DNA of 39,930 nt from an uncultured Lachnospiraceae bacterium (GTDB taxonomy: Bacteria; Bacillota; Clostridia; Lachnospirales; Lachnospiraceae). The notes under the pieces were generated by a model. The model was not told where the DNA came from. It was given only the letters and a program-made list of their open reading frames with translations, and searched no databases. Shown here piece by piece: positions 8,732-16,656 of the stretch. The stretch spans positions 1 through 39,930 of the forward strand of contig CAJUDH010000024.1 in NCBI GenBank assembly GCA_910584845.1, written 5' to 3'. The position numbers and the translations under genes are program-made. Position 1 is the stretch's first letter; each line of letters starts with the position of its first letter.

Positions 8732-10327
8732 TTAACGGTTCCATTTTTCACATAGTGCATTGATTTGGTCTGCAAAACGGGCTAAATCTTTATTGGCTCC
8801 GCCGCGGTTGTGCTCAATAACCACCATAAGCCGTTTTCCTGCCGCAATAAGGCGTCCAAAAACGCCAGTAGGCAGGCTGGAAGATTTCGTTTGCACCTCT
8901 GGACGCCGGATGCCGTCCCGGATCTTTACATTATGCAGCAGATCATATTCTTCTCCAAAATCCGGCGCTGTCACAGGGACATGGTACCGATCTGCAAGAA
9001 TCTGGGAAAAGGTATCGCAAATAGATGCTTCTCCATGGACAACAAAAATATGCTCCGGCGGGTATGTGAAGGAATCCAGCCACCGCAGCAAACCAGGCTG
9101 ATCCGCATGGCCGCTTAACCCTTCCAGCCTGACAACTTCTGCATTTACATCAATAGACTCCCCAAAAAGCTTAACAGAGGGGGCTCCTTCTACAATCAGA
9201 CGGCCTGTTGTGCCGTGGGCCTGATAGCCTACAAAGACAATGGTACATTCTTCCCGCCAAAGGTTATGCTTTAAATGGTGTTTAATCCGCCCTGCTTCAC
9301 ACATGCCTGACGCGGAAATAATAACTTTCGGTGTAGTATCAAAATTGATATTTTTCGATTCTTCACTGGTAACAGCCGTGATTAAATTCGGAAATTGAAT
9401 GGGATTGATTCCACGACGCAGCAGTTCTATCGCTTCAAAATCATAATTTTCCCGGTTCCTGTCAAAAATCTGGGTCGCTTCAATCGCAAGAGGGCTGTCC
9501 ACATAAACCGGGAAATTGGGATGTCCCGTAATAATCTGCCGTTCTTTAATTTCCCGGATAAAATAAAGCAGCTCCTGGGTCCGCCCAACCGCAAAAGACG
9601 GAATAACAACATTCCCACCCCGGTCAAAAGTCCTTTGGATAATCTCTGCCAGGGCTTCACAATAGTCCGGCGGTTTCTGATGGGTACGGGTTCCATAAGT
9701 AGACTCAATTACAATATAATCTGCCCCCATCAGATAGCTTGGATCGTTGATCAAAGGCTGATTCAAATTTCCAACATCCCCGGAAAAAGCGATTTTCTTC
9801 GTAATTCCATTTTCAGTTACCCATACTTCAATAGAAGCACTTCCCATTAAATGACCTACATCTGTAAACCTTATGGAAATTCCTTCCTCAAGATGTACGG
9901 TTTTCCCATAAGAGCATGGCATAAATAAAGAAATCGCTTTTTCTGCGTCTTCCATTGTATACATTGGCTCAATGGGATCCCGGCCAGCTCTTTTTCCTTT
10001 CCGATTCTTCCATTCCGCTTCAAATTCCTGGATATGGGCCGAATCCCGCAGCATAATTGCACATAAATCCCCTGTTGCTTCTGTTGCACATACACTGCCC
10101 CGGAATCCATACTTTGCAAGCAAAGGAATTCTTCCAGAATGGTCAATATGGGCATGGGTTAATAAAACATAGTCAATTTCCCCCGGCGTAACCGGAAGCT
10201 CCTGACGTTCATATTCATCCGGGCCTTGCTGCATACCGCAGTCAATTAAGATTTTTTTCCCGCAGGCTTGAAGATAATGACAGCTTCCTGTCACTTCATG
10301 AGCCGCGCCAAGAAATGATAATTTCAT
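8732..10327 (-). CDS. Beta-CASP metallo-beta-lactamase nuclease
   Basis: The 531-residue protein starts with the MBL fold: FLGAAHEVTGSCHYL, then the zinc motif HAHIDHSG (58-65), followed by DVGHLMGSAS and FSGDVGN. A beta-CASP insert (PSFAVGRTQELLY, ISASGMCEAGR) and the closing SGHADQ and HGE motifs follow. Metal ligands appear complete. This is the family of CPSF73-like and RNase J-related RNA-processing nucleases, often called 'RNA specificity domain-containing exonuclease'. The last 70 residues are a small extra domain. GGGAGG lies 7 bases before ATG 10327, so the longer upstream frame was not used. Its precise RNA target is unknown. Confidence 0.9.
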   Translation of the reverse strand: MKLSFLGAAHEVTGSCHYLQACGKKILIDCGMQQGPDEYERQELPVTPGEIDYVLLTHAHIDHSGRIPLLAKYGFRGSVCATEATGDLCAIMLRDSAHIQEFEAEWKNRKGKRAGRDPIEPMYTMEDAEKAISLFMPCSYGKTVHLEEGISIRFTDVGHLMGSASIEVWVTENGITKKIAFSGDVGNLNQPLINDPSYLMGADYIVIESTYGTRTHQKPPDYCEALAEIIQRTFDRGGNVVIPSFAVGRTQELLYFIREIKERQIITGHPNFPVYVDSPLAIEATQIFDRNRENYDFEAIELLRRGINPIQFPNLITAVTSEESKNINFDTTPKVIISASGMCEAGRIKHHLKHNLWREECTIVFVGYQAHGTTGRLIVEGAPSVKLFGESIDVNAEVVRLEGLSGHADQPGLLRWLDSFTYPPEHIFVVHGEASICDTFSQILADRYHVPVTAPDFGEEYDLLHNVKIRDGIRRPEVQTKSSSLPTGVFGRLIAAGKRLMVVIEHNRGGANKDLARFADQINALCEKWNR

Positions 10328-10417
10328 ATTTGGGCCTCCCGTCCATATTTCATCCGCAGTTCTTATCTGCCATACTCCCGTAAAAAATACAGCAGATTTT
10401 CCCTTGCTTTTACTTTC

Positions 10418-10426
10418 ATTATAACA
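10418..10426 (-). promoter_or_regulatory. Extended -10 promoter of the nuclease gene
   Basis: On the - strand ATGTTATAAT contains TG-n-TATAAT, a perfect extended -10. No good -35 is visible. The untranslated leader would be about 85 bases. Confidence 0.6.
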
Positions 10427-10580
10427 TAAATCCAAAGGATTTTGGACATGAAAAAAGCTTTTATTTCCTATCTATTTGTAGGGTTAAAATTGTATAATTT
10501 ATTAAACAATTTTATCAACAATATAGAATTTATATATAAAAAGTTTTCAACGATTTTACACCCCAAAAACCGCCTTTTTC

Positions 10581-10840
10581 TGTACTAAATCTCACATTTA
10601 AAAAAATCAGATCGTATCAAAACTCACCTTTAAACGTATCAAAACTCACCTTTAAACGTATCAAAACTCACATTTCAACGTATAAAAACTCACATTTCAA
10701 CAGAAAAAACCCCGTGTTTATGCGGGTTTACGTGGTCCCTAAATATATATAAATATATATATATATATATAAATAGAAGGGCCATTTTTTAATCCCTCAA
10801 AAAAAAAGAATGGCAATCATGCTATAAACGTGATAAAAAA
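10581..10840 (+). other. Replication origin 1 (iteron type)
   Basis: This gap before rep1 has the order typical of Rep_3 plasmids: direct repeats (10613-10700, plus a degenerate copy at 10581), a small CCCG/CGGG hairpin near 10705-10728, then an uninterrupted AT run at 10741-10776 that could melt first. An imperfect inverted repeat (ATCATG/CGTGAT, 10816-10834) sits just before the rep promoter and could be the operator. No clear DnaA box was found. Confidence 0.82.
10613..10700 (+). repeat. Four 22-bp iterons of origin 1
   Basis: Tandem 22-bp copies begin at 10613, 10635, 10657 and 10679. The shared core is CGTATCAAAACTCAC; the first two copies are identical, and the fourth has TATAAAAACTCAC. 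These are the expected binding sites of the adjacent Rep_3 protein. Confidence 0.92.
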
Positions 10841-10869
10841 TTGACAAGCTCATATAAAAATGATACAAT
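10841..10869 (+). promoter_or_regulatory. Promoter of rep1
   Basis: TTGACA (10841-10846), 17 bases, TACAAT (10864-10869). Transcription would begin near 10876, which rules out start codons upstream of that point. Confidence 0.85.
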
Positions 10870-10906
10870 GCCCTTATTCCATAAAAAATCCAAAGAAGGT
10901 GCTCCC

Positions 10907-11722
10907 ATGCCAGCCAAAGATATAAAAAATACTCCCCAACGAAAAATGATGGAATTAAGAAATTACAAGGTTGTAAAATCAAATGACCTGATCCAAAAAT
11001 CCCGTTTTAATCTTTCCTTACAAGAACAAAAAATTATATTATATCTAATCAGCAAAGTTAAACCAGAAGACACAGAACTGAAAGAATATATCTTTGAAAT
11101 CCGGGACTTTTGTAAAATTTGTGGGATCGACCTTAATAACGGACAAAACTATAAAAACATCAAACAAACTCTAAAATCTTTAAGAGATAAAAGTATATGG
11201 ATTACTCTGGAAGATGGATCAGAAACTACACTTTCATGGATCGATAAAATCACGATAAACAAAAACAATGGTTCTATCAAAATAAAAATAGACGACATGA
11301 TGAAGCCTTACCTGATTCATCTCCAAAGGCATTTCACCTCTTATGAACTTCTTTATACCCTTGCTATGAGAAGCCAATACAGCATCCGTTTATATGAAAT
11401 CCTGAAAAGTTATGCCTATAAGAAAAATAAAATATTCGATATAGAAGATTTAAAACGTACCCTTTCTGCCGAAAATTATACCCGCTTTCCAGATTTCAAA
11501 AGATATGTCCTTGATATAGCAGTACGTGAGATGAATGAATTTTCAGATTTAGCCATCGCATATGAACTCATCAAAGAAAGCCGCAGATATGCAAAAATCA
11601 ACTTTTCTATCCAAATCAAAAAAAACATGCAGGACCGAATGCAAACATGGGCCAGAATTGACGAGATCATCAACCCAGAACAAATCTCATTGCTTGAAAA
11701 AACCTGCGGCGAAAAGATATAG
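10907..11722 (+). CDS. Rep_3 family replication initiator (copy 1)
   Basis: The 271-residue protein is a Rep_3/RepB initiator: it opens with NYKVVKSNDLIQKSRFNLSLQEQKI and carries two winged-helix halves, with YSIRLYEILKSYAYKK in the second and the closing IKESRRYAKINFSIQI. Such proteins bind iterons as monomers to open the origin, and repress their own gene as dimers. ATG 10907 has AAGAAGG just upstream and lies downstream of the promoter, so earlier in-frame starts are excluded. It is clearly paralogous to the initiator at 33481 (shared VVKSN-LIQ, LSLQEQ, FCKICGI, IKESRR). Base composition is more AT-rich than the cargo genes. It converges on the radical SAM gene. Confidence 0.93.
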   Translation: MPAKDIKNTPQRKMMELRNYKVVKSNDLIQKSRFNLSLQEQKIILYLISKVKPEDTELKEYIFEIRDFCKICGIDLNNGQNYKNIKQTLKSLRDKSIWITLEDGSETTLSWIDKITINKNNGSIKIKIDDMMKPYLIHLQRHFTSYELLYTLAMRSQYSIRLYEILKSYAYKKNKIFDIEDLKRTLSAENYTRFPDFKRYVLDIAVREMNEFSDLAIAYELIKESRRYAKINFSIQIKKNMQDRMQTWARIDEIINPEQISLLEKTCGEKI

Positions 11723-11735
11723 AAAACAAAGTAAA

Positions 11736-12674
11736 TCAATAAAATTTACCTTGCCAGCTATCCCGTTTTATAAATTCTTTGTCAACATCATTCAGTACGC
11801 AAAGCTTTTTCCGGCTCCATTGAGGTGCAATTAAAGTTTGTGCTTCCCCGTCCCCAGTCAATCTTCCAATAATCGTATCAGGCGGAAGAACTTCCAGCTG
11901 GCTGCAAACAGTCTGAATAAAAGCATCCCGTTCCATAGGAATATATTTTCCGTCTAAATACCAGCCGCTTAAAACAGTCCCCTTTTCTACATATAGCAGG
12001 TGCAGCTTGACAAGATAAGGGCGCAGCATACCTATTTTCCGGGCAGATTCTATCATCATATCCGGAGATTCTCCCGGCAATCCGTCAATCAGATGAATCC
12101 CTGTCAAAATTCCTCTTTTCTGCAACTTTTCATAGCCCAACAAAAAATCTTCCCAGGTATGGCACCGGTTAATACAAGCCCCTGTTTCATCATGTACAGT
12201 TTGCAGGCCCAACTCTACGGTAAAATAAGTTTTTTTAGAAAAATACTCCAATAGCTCACAGACCCCATCAGAAAGGCAGTCAGGCCGGGTTGCTATTGCA
12301 AGTCCTTCTATACCTTTTACAGCCAAAGCTTCGTTATAAAGGCATTTAAGCCGCTCTACGGGGGCATATGTGTTGGTGTGGGCTTGAAAATAGGCAATAA
12401 ACCCCGCTTGGGGCCATTTTTTTTGCATCAAAGCCATTCCCTGGCGAAGCTGATCCGTTATAGAAAGCTCGGTATTTCCTTCTGGCGCTTTGCTGCCATT
12501 TAAACAATAAATGCAGCCTCCTGTTCCTTTTTTCCCATCCAGATTCGGACAGCTCATGCCGCCATCCAGACAAACCCGAGCCATTTTCTTTCCAAATTGT
12601 TTCCGCATAGCGTAATCATACGTATGATACCGCTTGTTGCTGTCTGAATATGGAAAATCATTTTGTTTCTTCAT
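11736..12674 (-). CDS. YhcC-like radical SAM protein (TIGR01212 type)
   Basis: The 312-residue protein has Cys residues at 42, 54 and 57 in SCPNLDGKKGTGGCIYC, the modified cluster motif of the YhcC/TIGR01212 radical SAM family. Further family segments are YFQAHTNTYAPVE, IATRPDC, VELGLQT, HLIDGLPGE and KLHLLYVEKGT. It should bind a 4Fe-4S cluster and S-adenosylmethionine; the substrate is not established, though tRNA has been suggested for relatives. GGAGG lies 5 bases before ATG 12674; the frame extends further upstream without a better site. It converges on rep1 with only 13 bases between, and no strong terminator was seen there. Confidence 0.9.
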   Translation of the reverse strand: MKKQNDFPYSDSNKRYHTYDYAMRKQFGKKMARVCLDGGMSCPNLDGKKGTGGCIYCLNGSKAPEGNTELSITDQLRQGMALMQKKWPQAGFIAYFQAHTNTYAPVERLKCLYNEALAVKGIEGLAIATRPDCLSDGVCELLEYFSKKTYFTVELGLQTVHDETGACINRCHTWEDFLLGYEKLQKRGILTGIHLIDGLPGESPDMMIESARKIGMLRPYLVKLHLLYVEKGTVLSGWYLDGKYIPMERDAFIQTVCSQLEVLPPDTIIGRLTGDGEAQTLIAPQWSRKKLCVLNDVDKEFIKRDSWQGKFY

Positions 12675-12702
12675 CTTTTCCTCCAAGAAATTTTTTGGTA
12701 TT

Positions 12703-12711
12703 ATTATAACA
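12703..12711 (-). promoter_or_regulatory. Extended -10 promoter of the radical SAM gene
   Basis: On the - strand ATGTTATAAT gives TG-n-TATAAT. The -35 region is poor. It lies about 30 bases before the start. Confidence 0.6.
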
Positions 12712-12843
12712 TATTCGATTCTAAGGCGGCTAACAGGCCCATAAACAAGCTTTTCATTCAAAAACATAAAACTATCAACTTGAAATCAAAATGCCATTTA
12801 AGGCCGTTTTTCAAGCTTACAGAGGATTTTATAAATATATTAA

Positions 12844-12884
12844 AAAACACTCACTCCCGTTTTATTAACAAGAATGAGTGTTTT
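12844..12884 (-). terminator. Terminator after the small secreted protein gene
   Basis: AAAACACTCACTC pairs with GAATGAGTGTTTT (13 positions, one mismatch) around a 15-base loop. On the - strand it is followed by a T-rich run. Confidence 0.75.
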
Positions 12885-12904
12885 GACGCCATAAAATTAG
12901 AGTA

Positions 12905-13318
12905 TTATGTAAGAGATTTTTTAGTATATGAATTATAGATAATATCAGAATAGGATTTTTGTAGATCTGTTTTGTAAATTACAGTATATGAATAGCTGTC
13001 AGGCGCGGGGATTTTGTACATTTTTAAAATTGCCCGGAAATACGATTGAACGTTGTAGTCCATTTGTTCCCGGTCATAAAGATTTATCTCGTCAGGCTCA
13101 ATATACGCAAGACAAGGAACCATATCCGGAATTACCCCGATATAATCGATTTTTTCAGGATTGCCGGGAATTTCATAAGCAATTACAATATCCGAATCCA
13201 AACTATCAACTTGCTCCTGATCAATTTCAGTGGCTGATACTGATAAAGCGAATGTCAATAAAACTAATAAAGACATCGTTACAAATACAACAAATTTATT
13301 GAATAATTTTAAAGCCAT
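12905..13318 (-). CDS. Small secreted protein of unknown function
   Basis: The 137-residue product has a signal peptide with a long hydrophobic core (FVVFVTMSLLVLLTFALSVSA), likely cut before TEIDQ. The mature part of about 105 residues is acidic in its first half and rich in Tyr near the end, and no domain was recognised. GGGAGGA lies 5 bases before the ATG. It has its own promoter and terminator and is AT-rich compared with the cargo genes on either side. It may be a lineage-specific exported factor. Confidence 0.72.
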   Translation of the reverse strand: MALKLFNKFVVFVTMSLLVLLTFALSVSATEIDQEQVDSLDSDIVIAYEIPGNPEKIDYIGVIPDMVPCLAYIEPDEINLYDREQMDYNVQSYFRAILKMYKIPAPDSYSYTVIYKTDLQKSYSDIIYNSYTKKSLT

Positions 13319-13359
13319 GTCATCCTCCCATCATAATCAATTATTAGCTTATAAAAATA

Positions 13360-13388
13360 ATTTTAGCCTTTTATTTTATAAATAACAA
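13360..13388 (-). promoter_or_regulatory. Promoter of the small secreted protein gene
   Basis: On the - strand TTGTTA (13383-13388), 17 bases, TAAAAT (13360-13365). Confidence 0.65.
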
Positions 13389-13540
13389 TATCATTATTTT
13401 ACAAAATAAGTTGTAAAAAATTGTTTATTAGAACATATTTATATGGTTTAAGGCTGTTCGTTAGAAGCTTTTTTTGATATGATTAGGTTATATTTAAAAA
13501 TATTTTTTGCCTACTGCAAAAATAAAGGAGCTGTTTTATA

Positions 13541-15226
13541 ATGCGTGAAGAACTGATTCAAACTGCATTGGGACAAAAAGAACCTGACTTAGTACTGAAA
13601 AATGCTAAGGTAATTAACGTTTTTTCCAAAGAAATACTAGACGGAAATATCGCAGTTTCTAACGGATATATTGCCGGAGTCGGTGATTACAGTCAAGGCA
13701 AAAAAATAATAGATTTAAAAGGCCGTTATGTTGCACCAGGTTTTTTAGACGCCCATTGTCATGTGGAATCTTCTATGGTGGTTCCATCCGTTTATTGTGC
13801 TGAAGCAGCCCGGAAAGGTGTTACAACCCTGATTACAGATCCTCATGAAATCGCAAATGTTTCCGGTGCTATGGGAATCCGTTTTATGTTGGATTCTTCC
13901 AAATCCTGTCCGATGAATTATTATGTTCAGCTTCCATCCTGCGTCCCAGCTACATCATTTGAGCACAACGGATCTCCTTTTACCTCAGAAAATATGCTTC
14001 CATTTCTGGAGGAGCCCCGTGTTTTAGGTCTTGGGGAGATGATGAATTATCCTGGCGTAGCAGGCTGCGATCCAGAAGTGATGAAAAAAATAGAGCTTTT
14101 CCGGAATCGTGTTGTGGACGGACATGCTCCAGAATTAAGAGGACGGGATTTACAGGCTTATGTAGCCGCCGGAATTGAAACGGACCATGAAAATGATGTT
14201 TATGGCCAGGCTTTAGAAAAATTGCGGGCCGGACTTGCTGTTTTAGTCCGGGAAGGTTCAGCGTGTAAAAACCTGCAAAATATTTTGGAAGGTGTTTTGC
14301 GGGATAAACTGGATACCACACGTATGGCTTTTTGCACAGATGATAAGCATTTGGCAGACATCCGGCAGGAAGGCTCTATCTTGCACTGTGTGAAATTAGC
14401 TGTTTCTATGGGGATGGAACCAGTTCAAGCCATTCAGATGGCTACAATCAATGGAGCAAAAATTTATGGTTTAAAAGATATTGGTGCAATCGCTCCCGGT
14501 TATCGAGCAGATATGGTCATATTAGACGATTTAGAACAATTCAATTTGTTTGATGTGTATAAAGATGGAATCCGGGTTTCGGAATATCCTGCCTTATCCA
14601 GTGATATGGAAAATTTAGAGGAAATTACAAAAACAGTAAATTTGCCGTCCTTGACAGAATCCAGTTTTTGCCTTCCACACCATAAAATCCAGCCTGTTAT
14701 CACTTTGATAAAAGGGCAGGTTTCTACCAAAAAAAGTGAAATATCTGGAGAATTGGCCGCCGGATTGGTGTCCGCAGGCCGTTTGCGTAAAATTGCAGTC
14801 ATTGAACGTCATCATGCTTCCGGAAATATTGGGGTAGGCTTAATTGAAGGCTACGGGCTATTTCATGGTGCAGTTGGTTCCACAGTCGCCCATGACAGCC
14901 ATAATATGATTATCGTAGGAGATAATAACCAGGATATGCTGGCCGCCGCTAAGGAGCTGGAACGGGTACAAGGCGGATATACTTTAGCTGTAGATGGAAA
15001 AATTTTAGGGACCTTACCGCTTCCGGTAGGCGGTTTAATGAGCTTTATGCCTGCGGAAACATTTATCCCGGCATTAGATGAAATGATCAAAAAGGCGAGA
15101 GAAGCAGGTGTTTCTGATGGAATTGACCCATTTATTACATTAAGCTTTATGGCCCTTCCGGTTATTCCAGAGCTTCGTATAACGGATATGGGTGTATTTG
15201 ATGTCACAAGTTTTCGTTTTATATAA
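13541..15226 (+). CDS. ade: Adenine deaminase
   Basis: The 561-residue amidohydrolase converts adenine to hypoxanthine and ammonia in purine salvage. Metal ligands are visible: FLDAHCHVESS (H72, H74), then LITDPHEIANVSG, VDGHAPELRG, ETDHEN, FCTDDKH, and the C-terminal HDSHN segment typical of the AdeC branch. Length is close to that of bacterial Ade, and nothing seems missing. AAAGGAG precedes the ATG by 10 bases. It stands alone between terminators. The 222-base upstream gap is AT-rich, and I saw no purine riboswitch core in it; no convincing promoter could be fixed either. The cytosolic enzyme is normally chromosomal, so its presence on a plasmid-like circle is unusual. Confidence 0.94.
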   Translation: MREELIQTALGQKEPDLVLKNAKVINVFSKEILDGNIAVSNGYIAGVGDYSQGKKIIDLKGRYVAPGFLDAHCHVESSMVVPSVYCAEAARKGVTTLITDPHEIANVSGAMGIRFMLDSSKSCPMNYYVQLPSCVPATSFEHNGSPFTSENMLPFLEEPRVLGLGEMMNYPGVAGCDPEVMKKIELFRNRVVDGHAPELRGRDLQAYVAAGIETDHENDVYGQALEKLRAGLAVLVREGSACKNLQNILEGVLRDKLDTTRMAFCTDDKHLADIRQEGSILHCVKLAVSMGMEPVQAIQMATINGAKIYGLKDIGAIAPGYRADMVILDDLEQFNLFDVYKDGIRVSEYPALSSDMENLEEITKTVNLPSLTESSFCLPHHKIQPVITLIKGQVSTKKSEISGELAAGLVSAGRLRKIAVIERHHASGNIGVGLIEGYGLFHGAVGSTVAHDSHNMIIVGDNNQDMLAAAKELERVQGGYTLAVDGKILGTLPLPVGGLMSFMPAETFIPALDEMIKKAREAGVSDGIDPFITLSFMALPVIPELRITDMGVFDVTSFRFI

Positions 15227-15227
15227 G

Positions 15228-15256
15228 AAAATGCGCCGGATTTTCCGGCGCATTTT
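15228..15256. terminator. Bidirectional terminator
   Basis: AAAATGCGCCGG and CCGGCGCATTTT form a perfect 12-bp stem with a 5-base loop. It lies between the convergent ade and repeat-protein genes and has T's in both directions. Confidence 0.9.
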
Positions 15257-15270
15257 TATATCTTTAAGAA

Positions 15271-16485
15271 TCAATTGATGGTGATAATTTGCTCTTCATT
15301 TAGTAAGCCCAGACGGGTTGGAGCAGGAGCTTCAGTAGTTGCCTGGGCGCCAGTGTTGCTGATTGTGATAATTTGTTCTTCATTCAGCAGGCCCAGGCGG
15401 GTTGGAGCAGGAGCTTCAGTAGTTGCCTGAGCGCCAGTGTTGCTGATTGTGATAATTTGTTCCTCATTCAGCAGGCCCAGGCGGGTTGGAGCAGGAGCTT
15501 CAGTAGTTGCCTGAGCGCCAGTGTTGCTGATTGTGATAATTTGTTCCTCATTCAGCAGGCCCAGGCGGGTTGGAGCAGGAGCTTCAGTAGTTGCTTGGGC
15601 ACCAGTGTTGCTGATCGTGATAATTTGCTCTTCGTTCAGCAGGCCCAGACGGGTTGGTTCAGGAGCTTTTTTGGCTGCCCGGACGCCTGCATTATTGACT
15701 GTTATAATTTCTTCTTCATTCAATACGCCAAGAAGGGTTGATTTCGGCGCGGAGTTTACTACGGCAGAGGGAGAATATAGGGCGTGACCATTCAGCATGA
15801 TTCCATTGACCTGTTTTCCGGCGATTTTAACGCCTCCCTGGCTCAACAAAGAAGAACCTTGCGTGGATAAAGCAACGCCTAAAGGAGAGGGGTTATAATT
15901 GATTGTCTTTACATCTTCGTAATCAACTGCAGATGTATCCGCAGATGCGACCTCGTCCCAGTAAAGCTTCGGATTGGTATTTGTTACACCTTTGCCGGAA
16001 CCAACAATAAACTCATAAGCACAAATTCCATAAGGTTCCAGATTTGCTATGTAAAGATCCGTGCCGTTTGCTTTTCCTGTAAAAGTTAATGGCAGATATT
16101 CGCCATTGCTATTTTTAATCGTTTTTCCATCACTGGGACCTGTTACAGAAACAGCAGCCTGTTTACCTACTAAAAGAGATAAAGCTGCATTGGCGTTTTT
16201 AGCCCGGGCAGGCTGCAAAAGATGAAGCTCTACGGTTTCTCCAACTTTCATCCGGATTCTTCCAGCCAGATACATTTCCCGGATCTGGCTATCCGTTGCG
16301 CCAATCGCTTTAAAAAAGCTGTTGTATTTGGATAAATTTTCCTTTTTCAAAGAAACATTTTCTACAGCTTTTCCATTTGTTGTTTGCAAAAGCGATGTTT
16401 CCGCAGCATAAATAGGCAGAATCAACGCAGAGGCCATAATTGCGCCCGTAAAGACGGCTGTTAGCTGTTTTAGTACCTTTTTCAT
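15271..16485 (-). CDS. Secreted protein with 28-residue C-terminal repeats
   Basis: The 404-residue product has a signal peptide (MKKVLKQLTAVFTGAIMASA..., cut near IYAAE). Residues 30-245 are a unique, beta-rich region of unknown fold. From residue 250 to the end are five and a half copies of a 28-residue unit built on TRLGLLNEEQIITISNTG followed by an Ala/Thr/Glu/Pro spacer. No membrane or sortase signal follows, and the protein ends inside a repeat. AGAGGTGG precedes the ATG by 9 bases. It lies downstream of the transglutaminase-like gene in the same direction but has its own promoter. The repeats may be a binding or cross-linking array; the function is unknown. Confidence 0.82.
   Translation of the reverse strand: MKKVLKQLTAVFTGAIMASALILPIYAAETSLLQTTNGKAVENVSLKKENLSKYNSFFKAIGATDSQIREMYLAGRIRMKVGETVELHLLQPARAKNANAALSLLVGKQAAVSVTGPSDGKTIKNSNGEYLPLTFTGKANGTDLYIANLEPYGICAYEFIVGSGKGVTNTNPKLYWDEVASADTSAVDYEDVKTINYNPSPLGVALSTQGSSLLSQGGVKIAGKQVNGIMLNGHALYSPSAVVNSAPKSTLLGVLNEEEIITVNNAGVRAAKKAPEPTRLGLLNEEQIITISNTGAQATTEAPAPTRLGLLNEEQIITISNTGAQATTEAPAPTRLGLLNEEQIITISNTGAQATTEAPAPTRLGLLNEEQIITISNTGAQATTEAPAPTRLGLLNEEQIITIN
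15274..15738 (-). repeat. 84-bp coding tandem repeat
   Basis: The period is 84 bp (28 codons). The first unit, nearest the N-terminus, is diverged; the next four are nearly identical in DNA as well as protein; the last is cut after 15 residues. Near-identity of the DNA suggests recent expansion, and copy number probably varies between strains. The count may also be compressed in a short-read assembly. Confidence 0.93.
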
Positions 16486-16584
16486 TGGATTATTCCACCT
16501 CTCGAATTTGATATAAAATTCTCGGCCTGACGGCTGCTTTATTGGATTGAAGAAAATTATCCAAATTGCTCCAATTCCGGCTTC

Positions 16585-16613
16585 ATTCTAACACTACTTC
16601 ACATATTTGTCAA
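16585..16613 (-). promoter_or_regulatory. Promoter of the repeat-protein gene
   Basis: On the - strand TTGACA (16608-16613), 17 bases, TAGAAT (16585-16590). It leaves a leader of about 93 bases. Confidence 0.82.
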
Positions 16614-16656
16614 TTATCCAATATTTAACACATCTTAGCTTTATTTTTTGTATAAA

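Noticed and set aside
10613..10700. CRISPR array
   Set aside because: The copies are contiguous 22-mers with no spacers; they are iterons next to a Rep_3 gene. The origin 2, 45-bp and 84-bp repeats fail for the same reason.
10841..10906. 22-residue N-terminal extension of Rep1
   Set aside because: The extension would start at the -35 box of the rep1 promoter, upstream of the transcription start.
11723..11749. Terminator between rep1 and the radical SAM gene
   Set aside because: Only a weak 6-bp AT stem (GTAAAT/ATTTAC, 11731-11749) is present, with no T run; it was not annotated.
13319..13540. Purine riboswitch before adenine deaminase
   Set aside because: The gap is AT-rich, and no conserved purine aptamer core or strong hairpin was found.
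15373..15787. + strand repetitive frames opposite the 28-residue repeat
   Set aside because: They only mirror the 84-bp tandem repeat of the real gene on the - strand, which has a signal peptide and promoter.
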